Positions 16,133-24,147 of a stretch of 64,000 nt of DNA are shown here, in pieces. Numbering within the stretch: position 1 is the stretch's first letter; every line of letters starts with the position of its first letter. A model generated the notes under the pieces. The model saw only the letters and a list, made by a program, of their open reading frames with translations. It did no database searches and was not told where the DNA came from. The position numbers and the translations under genes were made by a program. The stretch spans positions 6,989,001 to 7,053,000 of the forward strand of contig NZ_CP107964.1 in NCBI RefSeq assembly GCF_041434935.1. Reading direction: 5' to 3'. The DNA comes from Kitasatospora sp. NBC_00374 (lineage in GTDB: Bacteria; Actinomycetota; Actinomycetes; Streptomycetales; Streptomycetaceae).

Positions 16133-16951
16133 ATGGCGACGGGATCGCTGGTCGGCCAGGTCGCGCTGGTCACCGGGGCGGGGCGGGGGATCGGGCGGGA
16201 GATCTCCGTCGGGCTGGCCGCCGAGGGCATGTCGGTGGGCCTGATCGGCCGCAGCCACGAGGCGTTGATCGACACCCTCAAGGTGTGCGCCCGGCACGGC
16301 GCCCGGGGCGTCGCCGTCACCGCCGACGTGACCAGGCCGGGCGCCGTCCGGGAGGCGGTCCGCGCGGTCGAACGCGACCTCGGCCCGGTGGACCTGCTGG
16401 TCAACAACGCGGGCCAGGTCGACCCGGCCGAGGTGCCGCTCTGGGAGACCGACCCCACCCAGTGGTGGCAGGTGGTGGAGACCAACCTGCGCGGCCCGTA
16501 CAACCTGCTGCGCAGCGTGCTGCCCGGGATGGTGGCGCGCCGCCGCGGCCGGGTGATCAACCTCAACTCGGGCTTCGCCCTGCGCCCGGACGGCCGCTAC
16601 ACGGCGTACGCGACCTCCAAGGGCGCGCTGCTCCGGCTCTCCGACAACATCGCCGACTCGGTCGGCGAGCACGGCGTGGTGGTGCTGGACATCAGCCCCG
16701 GCGCGGTGGCCACCGACATGACGGCCGGGATGCCGATGTTCGCGGGCATGAAGGAGTGGGGCTCCGTCCCGTACGTGGTGGCCGTCACGGTCGACGCCGC
16801 CCGCGGCCGGTTCGACGCGCTGCACGGGCGGTTCATCCATGCCGGCCGGGACAACCTGGAGCAGCTGGTCGCCCGGGCCGAGGAGATCCGCGCGGCCGAC
16901 GCCCGGACCCTGCGGCTGCGCCCGTACGGGGACGACGACCCGCTCGGCTGA
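16133..16951 (+). CDS. SDR family oxidoreductase
   Basis: 272 aa classical short-chain dehydrogenase. It has the cofactor motif TGAGRGIGREI near residue 15, NNAG (about 89-92), catalytic Ser in LNSGFALRP, and YATSK with the catalytic Tyr and Lys near 160. The D-to-R context after beta-2 (GLIGRSHE) suggests NADPH preference. The ATG at 16133 has GAGGAGG 9 nt upstream. The substrate is unknown. It is convergent with the deacetylase-like gene at 16970. Confidence 0.85.
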   Translation: MATGSLVGQVALVTGAGRGIGREISVGLAAEGMSVGLIGRSHEALIDTLKVCARHGARGVAVTADVTRPGAVREAVRAVERDLGPVDLLVNNAGQVDPAEVPLWETDPTQWWQVVETNLRGPYNLLRSVLPGMVARRRGRVINLNSGFALRPDGRYTAYATSKGALLRLSDNIADSVGEHGVVVLDISPGAVATDMTAGMPMFAGMKEWGSVPYVVAVTVDAARGRFDALHGRFIHAGRDNLEQLVARAEEIRAADARTLRLRPYGDDDPLG

Positions 16952-16969
16952 GCGGGCCGCGGGAGGAGG

Positions 16970-17803
16970 TCAGCTGCAGAGCTGGCTGGCCGTCACCGCC
17001 GTCAGACCGCGGGTGTCGAGGCCCGCGAGGATCGCGGGGAGGGCGTCGGCGGTACCCCGGTGGCCGAGGTGCAGGGCCACCACCGAGCCGGCCCTGACGG
17101 CGCCCAGCACCCGGCGCTGCACCAGATCGGCCCCGGGGTCGGCGTAGTCGCGCGGGTCGAGGTCGAAGGACAGGCAGTGCTCGTAGCCGACCAGCCGGGC
17201 CTGCTCGCGCACGGTCGCGGTGGTGTACTGCGCGGAGGACGGCCGGAACCAGCGGCCGATCGAGCCGGTCAGCCGCAGCAGCCGGTCCGCGCACTCGGCT
17301 ATCTCCGTATGGGCCTGCGCGGCAGGCAGGGCGCAGATGTTGCGGTGGTTCTGGGTGTGGTTGCCCAGTTCGTGGCCGCCGTCGAGGATCCGGCGGGCCA
17401 TCTGAGGCTGCTCGTCCAGCCAGCTGCCGACCACCAGCACGGTGAGCCGGGTGCCGTGCTGCTCGGCCGTCCGCAGGACCGCCTCGGCGATCGCGGGGTC
17501 GCCCTGCCCGTGGAAGGTGAGCGCGAGCTGCGGGCGGGTGCGCGGCCCGGTCACCACCTCGGCCGGGGTGCCGGCGGCCAGCGGCGGCAGTGCGGGCAGC
17601 GGGTTCGCCGCGGCGGTGGGGCCGGCGGTGGGGCCCTCGGGCGGGCCGGTGGCAGGCGGCTGCGCGGGCCCGAGCCGGGCCGCGGGGGAGACCGGTCCCG
17701 GTCCGAGGCGCTCGCCTCCGCAGGCGGTGAGCATCGCCGAACCCGCGGTCAGCCCGGCCAGCCGGGCGGTCGCCCGCAGCACGGTGCGTCGGTCGAGTGT
17801 CAT
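16970..17803 (-). CDS. polysaccharide-deacetylase-like lipoprotein with altered active site
   Basis: 277 aa. A twin-arginine style signal (DRRTVLRATARLAG) ends in lipobox LTAC with Cys28, then a Pro/Ala-rich linker to about residue 85. A NodB-fold domain follows. Motif 2 (GHELGNHTQNH, metal-binding His pair) and motif 3 (RWFRPSSAQY) are present. Motif 1, normally TFDDG with the catalytic Asp, reads LALTFHGQGD. It may therefore bind sugar or metal without normal deacetylase chemistry. I believe this variant is recurrent in Streptomyces. It is expected at the outer face of the membrane. Confidence 0.8.
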   Translation of the reverse strand: MTLDRRTVLRATARLAGLTAGSAMLTACGGERLGPGPVSPAARLGPAQPPATGPPEGPTAGPTAAANPLPALPPLAAGTPAEVVTGPRTRPQLALTFHGQGDPAIAEAVLRTAEQHGTRLTVLVVGSWLDEQPQMARRILDGGHELGNHTQNHRNICALPAAQAHTEIAECADRLLRLTGSIGRWFRPSSAQYTTATVREQARLVGYEHCLSFDLDPRDYADPGADLVQRRVLGAVRAGSVVALHLGHRGTADALPAILAGLDTRGLTAVTASQLCS

Positions 17804-17814
17804 CGCGCGCCAGC

Positions 17815-18127
17815 CTAGACAGCGCCGCTCGATGCGGCGACCGCACCGGCGAACGCCTCCGGGTTGTCCAGCATGATGGTGTGCCCGGTGTCGGGGACGG
17901 CCACCACGGTGACGCCCGACGCGACCAGACCGGCCGCCCCGGGCAGCTCGCCGTCGGCCGGGTACAGGAAGGTCCGGGGGATCCTCAGGCGCCGCCCATC
18001 GAGTGCGCTACCAGCTCGCGGGCGAGGTCGCGCCCAGCCCGTGCAGGTACATCCGGGCGGGGCCGGTACCGGGTGGTTCGATCCAGCGGATCCGGTCGCC
18101 GGCCGGGGTGACCGGGGTGCTACGCAT
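17815..18127 (-). pseudogene. remnant of an alpha/beta hydrolase
   Basis: Reading leftward from ATG 18125-18127, one frame gives an alpha/beta-hydrolase N-terminus (start MRSTPVTPAGDRIRW, then YLHGLGATSP) and stops at TAG near 18008. In another frame immediately downstream comes the matching C-terminus (IPRTFLYPADGELPGAAGL, then VVAVPDTGHTIMLDNPEAF), with the catalytic His in TGH, ending at 17815. The central lid and nucleophile elbow are gone. A large internal deletion plus frameshift is the simplest reading. Its start overlaps the end of the arylamine N-acetyltransferase gene (ATGCGTAG). Confidence 0.75.
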
Positions 18128-18986
18128 CGGCCTTCTCCCTCTCCTGCGCCTGCTTCCAGGCCTGGTGGGCGGCGTGCGCCCGGGACCACAGGTCGGCCCG
18201 TTCCGCCGGGCCGACCTCGGTGAGCGGCAGCCCGAACTCGGTGTCCAGGACCTCGAACCACTCGTCGGCCGAGCCGAGTTCACGGACCTGCCGGCCCGTC
18301 GGGTCCAGCCGGATCAGGACCAGCCCGCGCAGCATGCGGTAGCCGTCGGCGGTCCGGAGCTGGACACACACCGCACGGACGAACGGCGAGTCCGGCGAGG
18401 TGGAGAGCCACTCGTGCTGGGCGGCGAAGTCGGCCGGTCCGGCGGCTTCGAGGGCGAAGTCCATGCCGAGGAACGAGCCGCGCGGGTCGTGCTGCAGCCG
18501 CCAGCCGCCCGGTACGGCCTCGGAGGGTTCCATCCGGAGGTCCAGCTGCGCCTGGTGGTAGGTGCCTTCGCGCAGCGGCAGCGGCTCGTACAGCGCGTCG
18601 CCGAGCGCGACGTCGACCAGCAGGTGCTCGCTGCCGCAGCGCACGGTCAGCGCCAGGTGGTTGCCGGTGGCGCCCGGCGGCTGCGGGTCGATCGGGGTGT
18701 GCACCCCGGCCAGGTGCCAGGTGACCTCGTAGCCGAGGGCGTCGAGCAGGGCCGCGAACGCCCCGTTGAGGTGGTAGCAGTACCCGCCGCGGCCGCGCAG
18801 GATCCGGTCGATCGACTCCTCGGGGTCGATCGAGGTCGGCCGTCCGAGCTGGATCTCCAGGTTCTCGTACGGCACGCGCTCCACATGGGCCCGGTGCAGG
18901 CGCCGCAGGGCGGCCGGGCCGGGGGCACCGGGGTGCGGCAGGCCGAGGTGGCGAAGATAGCGGTCGACGGTCTCACGGGTGATCAC
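18120..18986 (-). CDS. nat: arylamine N-acetyltransferase
   Basis: 288 aa. It transfers acetyl groups from acetyl-CoA to arylamines and hydrazines, or acts as an amide synthase in some pathways. The catalytic triad is visible: Cys in RGRGGYCYHLNGAF (about 70), His in ATGNHLALTV (about 108) and Asp in LLVDVALGD (about 123). The N-terminal helical bundle contains VPYENLEIQLG. The start is GTG at 18984-18986; this is 20 bp from the divergent HD-domain gene, so promoters overlap. The downstream hydrolase remnant overlaps its stop. Confidence 0.9.
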   Translation of the reverse strand: MITRETVDRYLRHLGLPHPGAPGPAALRRLHRAHVERVPYENLEIQLGRPTSIDPEESIDRILRGRGGYCYHLNGAFAALLDALGYEVTWHLAGVHTPIDPQPPGATGNHLALTVRCGSEHLLVDVALGDALYEPLPLREGTYHQAQLDLRMEPSEAVPGGWRLQHDPRGSFLGMDFALEAAGPADFAAQHEWLSTSPDSPFVRAVCVQLRTADGYRMLRGLVLIRLDPTGRQVRELGSADEWFEVLDTEFGLPLTEVGPAERADLWSRAHAAHQAWKQAQEREKADA

Positions 18987-19006
18987 GTCGTGGCACCCTA
19001 GCCGCT

Positions 19007-19582
19007 ATGACTGACAGTGCGCCGGTCGTTTTCCCGATCCCCGAACGTGCGGCCGAACTCCTCATGCTGGTGGGCGCGCAGCCGCGGCTGCGCGCCCACC
19101 TGGAGCTGGTCCACGACGTGGCCGTCCGGCTGCTCGACGGCATCGGCGCCCACTGGCCGCAGGTGGTCCTCGACCGCGCGGGCCTGCTGTTCGGCGCCGC
19201 CACCCACGACCTCGGCAAGGTCCGCCATCCCGAGGAGCTGACCGGTCCGGGGCACGCCCACGAGGAGGCCGGGTACCGGCTGCTGCTCGAACTCGGTGTC
19301 CCGGAGCGGGACGCGCGCTATGCCCGCACCCACGCCTCCTGGATGCTGCCGGGGATCAGCCTGGAGGAGCTGATGGTCAGCCTGGCCGACAAGGTGTGGA
19401 AGAACAGCCGCCGGCCCGACCTGGAGGATCTGGTGGTCGCCCGGCTGGCCGAGGCCTGCGGCCGGGAGCCGTGGGAGGTCTTCCTACCCCTGGACGACCT
19501 GCTGGGCGCCCTCGGCGCCGACGCCGACCGGCGGTTGGCCCACCAGTCGGCGTTCGGTCTCACGGGACGCACCGGGGCGTAG
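19007..19582 (+). CDS. HD-domain phosphohydrolase-like protein
   Basis: 191 aa. The metal-binding HD motif appears as AATHDLGKVRHPEEL (about 64-78), with an upstream His (LELVHDVAVRLL) and later conserved residues in HASWMLPG and SLADKVWKNSRR. HD proteins hydrolyse phosphate esters of nucleotides or act as metal-dependent hydrolases. The small single-domain form gives no substrate clue. ATG at 19007; divergent from the acetyltransferase and convergent with the secreted peptidase. Confidence 0.75.
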   Translation: MTDSAPVVFPIPERAAELLMLVGAQPRLRAHLELVHDVAVRLLDGIGAHWPQVVLDRAGLLFGAATHDLGKVRHPEELTGPGHAHEEAGYRLLLELGVPERDARYARTHASWMLPGISLEELMVSLADKVWKNSRRPDLEDLVVARLAEACGREPWEVFLPLDDLLGALGADADRRLAHQSAFGLTGRTGA

Positions 19583-19599
19583 GGATTGCCGGACAGGCC

Positions 19600-21099
19600 T
19601 CAGCCGGCCGCCGGGCAGCGCGTGTCCGTGGCGGGGCGGCGTCCGGTGACCAGGAAGTCCGTCACCAGCGCGTCGCCGCAGGCGTTGCCGTTGGCCAGGT
19701 AGGCGTCGTGCCCACCGGAGTCGACCGCCACCATCCGGGCCCGGTCGCCGAAGGCCTGCCGCAGCTTCAGCGCGCCGGAGTACGGGGTGGCGGGGTCGCG
19801 CAGGTTCTGCACCAGGAGGACGTTGGACGGCCCGTGGGAGGTCACCGCCACCGGCGGCTCGGTGGGCCGCGGCCAGAAGGCGCAGGGCATCACGTTGGCC
19901 GGCATGCCCGCCGTCAGCGGGTGCGCGGCGCGCTCCTCGGCGACCGCCCGGGGGTAGTCGGCGGTGGGGCGCGGCCAGCTCACGTCGTTGCACAGGGTGC
20001 CGACCGAGACGGCGACGGTGTTCTGCAGGACGGCGTCCGGCGGGCTCTGGACGGCGGGCAGCGGGCGGGCGCCGAGACCGCCCAGCACCAGCCGGGCCAG
20101 GGCGGGGAACCGCTCGTCGTCGTACAGGCTCTCGACCATGGTCTGGCGCAGCGCGTTGCCGTCCAGGACGGCCGGATTGGCCCCGGGCCAGGGCAGCGGC
20201 TCACGGTCCAGCCGGGCGGCGAGGCCGAGGAAGAGCGGCCGGACCTCCTCCGGGGTGGCGGCGAGCCGGTCCGGGTTGCCGGGTGCGGCGGCCCAGGCGG
20301 CGAAGTCCGGGAACCGGTCCTCCACACCGGTGCCGTACGCGGCCAGCCAGCCGCGGCCGACCTTCGCCGGGTCGGGGTCGTCGTTGCTGTCCAGCAGGAT
20401 CCGGTCGGTGTGCTGCGGGAACATGCTCGCGTAGACCGCGCCGGCGTAGGTGCCGTACGAGACGCCCCAGGCCGAGATCCGGCGCTCGCCGAGTGCCTGC
20501 CGGATCCGGTCGAGGTCGCGGGCCTCGTTGGCGGTGGAGATCGAGCGCAGCACCGGCCCGCCGTTGCGCAGGCAGGCCTCGGCGATCCGGCGGGCGGTGG
20601 CGGTGTTCCGGTCGATCGAGCCGTCGGCGGCGGGCCACGGGCGCAGCCGCACCATGGACAGGTCCTCGTGCGCCAGCCCGCAGTCGACGGGCGTGCTGCG
20701 TCCGACGCCGCGAGGGTCGAACCCGATCAGGTCGTAGCGGTCGCGGACCTCCTGCGGCAGCTTTCCGAGCACCACGGACGGGGTGTTCAGCCCGGTGCCG
20801 CCGGGTCCGCCGGGGATCAGCAGCAGGCTGCCCCGGCGCAGTTCGGGCCTGGCGCTCGCGATCCGGGAGACCGCGAGGTCGATCCGTGGCCCGTCGGGGT
20901 GCCGGTAGTCGAGCGGGACGGCGACGGTGGCGCACTGCTGCTGCGGCTGCGCGGCGTTGCCGGCGCAGCCGCCCCAGGCGAGCGGCTCGGCGCGGGGCGC
21001 GGCCTGCGCGGCCTGCGCGGTGAAGGCGGTGGGGGCGGTGACGGTCAGGACGGCGGTGGCGGCGGCGATCAGGGCGGCCGTGCGGTTGATGATTCCCAT
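19600..21099 (-). CDS. secreted alpha/beta-hydrolase peptidase (tripeptidyl aminopeptidase type)
   Basis: 499 aa. Signal peptide about 1-33 (INRTAALIAAATAVLTVTAP, cleavage near AQAA). The mature part fits Streptomyces SlpD/Tap-like serine peptidases that remove N-terminal tripeptides from extracellular proteins. The oxyanion region LLIPGGPGGTG, nucleophile elbow WGVSYGTYAGAVYASMF and C-terminal His in AVDSGGHDAYL are present, with cysteines near the C-terminus (NACGDAL, DTRCPAAG). The ATG at 21099 was chosen because the signal peptide starts there. Confidence 0.88.
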   Translation of the reverse strand: MGIINRTAALIAAATAVLTVTAPTAFTAQAAQAAPRAEPLAWGGCAGNAAQPQQQCATVAVPLDYRHPDGPRIDLAVSRIASARPELRRGSLLLIPGGPGGTGLNTPSVVLGKLPQEVRDRYDLIGFDPRGVGRSTPVDCGLAHEDLSMVRLRPWPAADGSIDRNTATARRIAEACLRNGGPVLRSISTANEARDLDRIRQALGERRISAWGVSYGTYAGAVYASMFPQHTDRILLDSNDDPDPAKVGRGWLAAYGTGVEDRFPDFAAWAAAPGNPDRLAATPEEVRPLFLGLAARLDREPLPWPGANPAVLDGNALRQTMVESLYDDERFPALARLVLGGLGARPLPAVQSPPDAVLQNTVAVSVGTLCNDVSWPRPTADYPRAVAEERAAHPLTAGMPANVMPCAFWPRPTEPPVAVTSHGPSNVLLVQNLRDPATPYSGALKLRQAFGDRARMVAVDSGGHDAYLANGNACGDALVTDFLVTGRRPATDTRCPAAG

Positions 21100-21181
21100 G
21101 CGGAGAAGTCTGTTCGGGCCCGGGGTCCGTTCCCATCGGGCCAGCGGGCCGATCCGGGGTGGGGAGTTCCCCACCGTCGGA

Positions 21182-22123
21182 TCACCGGGCGGCCGGTGCC
21201 TGCGCCGCCTCGGCCGCCTTGTGTTCTGCCGCCACCGGCCCATCCGGCGAAGGCTGCTGACGCACCGTCAGTCCCGCGCAGACCCCGAGCCCGACCAGTG
21301 CGCTGCCGAGCAGCTCGCCCGGGTGCAGGCCCCCGGTGCCCAGCGCGGCCCCGGACAGCGCGGCCGTGACTGGGATCAGGCCGGCGAACAGTCCGGCCCG
21401 CTCCGGGCCGAGCCGGCCGAGCGCCGTGTACCAGAGCAGGAAGGCGACCACGGTCAGCAGGATCGCGAGGTACAGCAGCGCGGCCGCCTCCCCGGCGGTC
21501 GGCACCCGCAGCATCCGGCCGCCCTGCAGGGCCAGGCCGGTCAGCCCGAACATCGGCACGGCGAGCGCCGTGGTGTACGCGGACACCCGTACCGGGCCCA
21601 GCCGGGGGAGCAGGTCGACCGCGAGCAGCGAGAACGCGGCCTCGCAGGCCAGCGTGCCGAGCGCGAGGAGGAAGCCGAGCGGGTCGCCGGGCCCGAAGCC
21701 CTGGGTCACCGCGGCGCCCGCCACCACCACCGCGGCGGCGGCGAGCAGCCTGGCCTGCGGGCGGCGGCGGGCCAGCAGCGGTCCGAGCACGGCCAGCAGC
21801 AGCGGGGTGCAGCCGACCACGCTGCCGACCGCCGCCGGGTCGGTCCGGCGCAGTGCCTGGATCAGCAGCACGTTGAAGGCGAACAGCCCGGTGGCGGCCA
21901 GCAGCGCGAGCCGGGCGAGCTCGCCGCCGCTCGGCCGTGGCCGCAGCGGGCCGCCGCGCCGGGCGAGCGGCAGCAGCAGGGCGGCGGCCAGCAGGTAGCG
22001 CAGGGTCTGCCCGCCGTACAGCGGGTAGTCGGTCAGGCCGGCGGTGGCGCCGGTGGAGCAGCCGAGCACGGTCATGGCGGCGGCGGCGCGGACTCCGCCG
22101 GAGGCGGTGGGGGAGAGCGGCAT
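21182..22123 (-). CDS. EamA/DMT-family membrane transporter
   Basis: 313 aa with about ten hydrophobic segments in two EamA halves (for example LLAAALLLPLARRGG, ARLALLAATGLFAFNVLLIQ, GFLLALGTLACEAAFSLLAV, LLYLAILLTVVAFLLWY). Drug/metabolite exporters of this family move amino acids or similar small molecules out of the cell. ATG at 22123. It is divergent from the MocR-type regulator at 22193 across a 69-bp region full of the repeat GTGGTCC/GGACCAC, so that regulator very likely controls it. Confidence 0.85.
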   Translation of the reverse strand: MPLSPTASGGVRAAAAMTVLGCSTGATAGLTDYPLYGGQTLRYLLAAALLLPLARRGGPLRPRPSGGELARLALLAATGLFAFNVLLIQALRRTDPAAVGSVVGCTPLLLAVLGPLLARRRPQARLLAAAAVVVAGAAVTQGFGPGDPLGFLLALGTLACEAAFSLLAVDLLPRLGPVRVSAYTTALAVPMFGLTGLALQGGRMLRVPTAGEAAALLYLAILLTVVAFLLWYTALGRLGPERAGLFAGLIPVTAALSGAALGTGGLHPGELLGSALVGLGVCAGLTVRQQPSPDGPVAAEHKAAEAAQAPAAR

Positions 22124-22143
22124 GTCTGGCACGCTAGAAGCGA

Positions 22144-22192
22144 AAGTGGTCCGGTGGACAGGACCACTTGTGATGCTGGGGAAAGGACCACT
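22144..22192. promoter_or_regulatory. operator repeats in MocR/EamA intergenic region
   Basis: AAGTGGTCC (22144-22152) and GGACCACTT (22161-22169) form an inverted repeat with an 8-bp spacer; a third copy, GGACCACT (22185-22192), abuts the regulator start codon. Repeats of this sort in a divergent promoter fit binding of a PLP-dependent MocR regulator that controls itself and the transporter. Confidence 0.65.
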
Positions 22193-23563
22193 GTGGCAGA
22201 GCTGCTCGTCCCGGTCGACCATGCCCTGGGCGACCTCACCGGCCAGCTGACCCGCGGGCTGCGCGCGGCCGTCCGGGCCGGCCGGTTGGCGGCCGGCGCC
22301 CGGGTGCCGGCGACCAGGGCTCTGGCGGCCCAACTCGGGCTCTCGCGCGGGGTGGTGGTCGAGGCGTACGCCCAGCTGGTCGCCGAGGGCTACCTGGTGG
22401 GCGCGCACGGATCCGGCACCCGGGTCGCGCCCGGGGTCGCGGCGTCCGCCCCGGCCCGGCCGGCCGGGTCGCCGGAGCCGGTGCCCGACTACGACCTGAA
22501 GCCGGGCACCCCCGACCTGGCGGCCTTCCCCCGCGCGGCCTGGCTGGCCGCCACCCGGCGCGCCCTCGCCGCGGCCCCGCACGGCCGGCTCGGCTACGGC
22601 GACCCGGGGGGCCTGCCGGAGCTGCGGGCCGAACTGGCGGGCCACCTCGGGCGGGTGCGCGCGGCGGCGGCCGGGCCGGGCGAGCCGGTGGTGGTCGACG
22701 GCGTGGCCCAGGGCCTGGCGCTGCTGATCCGGGTGCTGGCCGCGCACGGGCACCGCCGGTACGCCGTCGAGGACCCCTGCTCGCCGGGCACGCTCGCCCT
22801 GCTGCGCGCGTACGGCGTGGACCCGGTGGGCGTCCCGGTCGACCGCGACGGCCTGGACGTGGCGGCGCTGGCCGCCACCGACGCCACGGTGGTCCTGGTC
22901 ACGCCGGCCCACCAGTACCCCACGGGCGTGGTGCTGGCACCCCGCCGCAGGGCCGAACTGATCCGCTGGGCGCGGTCGAACGACGCGCTGGTGATCGAGG
23001 ACGACTACGACGCCGAGTTCCGCTACGACCGTGAGCCGGTCGGCTGCCTGCAGGGCCTGGCCCCGGACCACGTGGTGCACCTCGGCTCGCTCAGCAAGTC
23101 GCTCGCGCCGGGGCTGCGGCTCGGCTGGGCCGTCCTGCCGGCCCGGCTGGCCGGGGAGTTCGTCGAGGCCAAACGGTACGCCGACCTGGGCACCGGGGTG
23201 ATCGAGCAGCTCGCCTTCGCCGAACTGCTGTCCGGCGGTGGTTTCGACCGGCACCTGCGGACCGTCCGGGCCGGCTACCGGCGGCGCCGGGACGCCCTGG
23301 TGAACGCCCTGCGCGGCCACCTGCCGGCCGCCGAGGTGCGCGGGGTCGCGGCCGGCCTGCACCTGTACCTCGAACTGCCGCCCGGCAGCCGGGAGGAGGA
23401 CGTGGTGGCCGGCGCGCTGGCCCGCGGCGTGCGGGTGGAGCCGGTCGCGCCGATGCGGCTGAGCGCCGGCCCCGCGGCGCTGGCGCTCGGCTACGGCGGG
23501 CTGTCGGAGCGGCGGCTGGCGCGGGCGGTCGAGCTGCTGGCGGGGGCGGTCGACGGAGCCTGA
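22193..23563 (+). CDS. MocR-type regulator (GntR HTH fused to PLP aminotransferase fold)
   Basis: 456 aa. The N-terminal winged helix is GntR type (GARVPATRALAAQLGLSRGVVVEAYAQLVAEGYL). From about residue 100 on it has a fold-type I aminotransferase domain with VIEDDYDAEFRYDREPVG and the PLP lysine in LGSLSKSLAPGLRLGW. MocR proteins sense PLP or an amino-acid adduct and control vitamin B6, GABA, taurine or export genes. GTG start at 22193, next to operator repeats. The divergent EamA exporter is the likely target. Confidence 0.88.
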   Translation: MAELLVPVDHALGDLTGQLTRGLRAAVRAGRLAAGARVPATRALAAQLGLSRGVVVEAYAQLVAEGYLVGAHGSGTRVAPGVAASAPARPAGSPEPVPDYDLKPGTPDLAAFPRAAWLAATRRALAAAPHGRLGYGDPGGLPELRAELAGHLGRVRAAAAGPGEPVVVDGVAQGLALLIRVLAAHGHRRYAVEDPCSPGTLALLRAYGVDPVGVPVDRDGLDVAALAATDATVVLVTPAHQYPTGVVLAPRRRAELIRWARSNDALVIEDDYDAEFRYDREPVGCLQGLAPDHVVHLGSLSKSLAPGLRLGWAVLPARLAGEFVEAKRYADLGTGVIEQLAFAELLSGGGFDRHLRTVRAGYRRRRDALVNALRGHLPAAEVRGVAAGLHLYLELPPGSREEDVVAGALARGVRVEPVAPMRLSAGPAALALGYGGLSERRLARAVELLAGAVDGA

Positions 23564-23579
23564 CGCCGGGTCGGGCGCC

Positions 23580-24101
23580 CTAGGTGAGCTCGTCGGCCAG
23601 CAGGTCCATCAGCAGGCCGTCGTGCCAGCTGCCGTCCGCCCCGCGCTCGTAGCGGCGCATCACGCCGACCGGTCGGAACCCGACCTTCCGGTAGCACGCG
23701 ATGGCCGCGGCGTTGTCGGCGGCCGGGTCGATCACCAGGCGGTGGTGGCCCAGGTCGGTGAGCAGGTACCGGGCGAGCGTGCGGACGGCGTCGGTGCCCA
23801 GGCCCCGGCCGTGCACCGCGGGGTCGAGGTAGACGTCGATACCGGCGTGCCGGTAGTCCGGCTCCTCCTCGGCGTGCCACTGGATCGCGCCGACCACCCG
23901 GCCGGCGTACTCGACGGCGAGGGTCGGGGTGGCGGGGTCGGCGAGCTCCTCGGCGACCTCGGCGGCCAGGTCGGGCCGGCCGCGCCAGCGCTCGTACACC
24001 TCGGGCGTGGCGCGGACGGCGGCCAGCGCCGGGATGTCCGCCTCGATGGCGGGCCGCAGGGTCACGGCGTGGCCGCGCAGGGTCGGCCGAACGATGTCCA
24101 T
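23580..24101 (-). CDS. GNAT family N-acetyltransferase
   Basis: 173 aa of the RimJ/AAC(6') subgroup. Motif A is visible as DVYLDPAVHGRGLGTDAVRTLARYL (acetyl-CoA pyrophosphate loop), followed by HHRLVIDPAADNAAAIACYRKVGF. It acetylates an amino group of a small molecule or a protein N-terminus. The start is taken at ATG 24099-24101; an upstream in-frame GTG would add 11 poorly conserved residues. It is convergent with the MocR gene. Confidence 0.8.
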   Translation of the reverse strand: MDIVRPTLRGHAVTLRPAIEADIPALAAVRATPEVYERWRGRPDLAAEVAEELADPATPTLAVEYAGRVVGAIQWHAEEEPDYRHAGIDVYLDPAVHGRGLGTDAVRTLARYLLTDLGHHRLVIDPAADNAAAIACYRKVGFRPVGVMRRYERGADGSWHDGLLMDLLADELT

Positions 24102-24147
24102 GTCCCCGACGCTACCCGGCCCCACCGGCTCCACGGCGCCGCCGGCC

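Noticed and set aside
21182..23362. 726-aa minus-strand ORF over the MocR gene
   Set aside because: Only its last 313 codons (the EamA transporter) are real; the first part is the antisense of the MocR gene, a GC-rich frame artefact.
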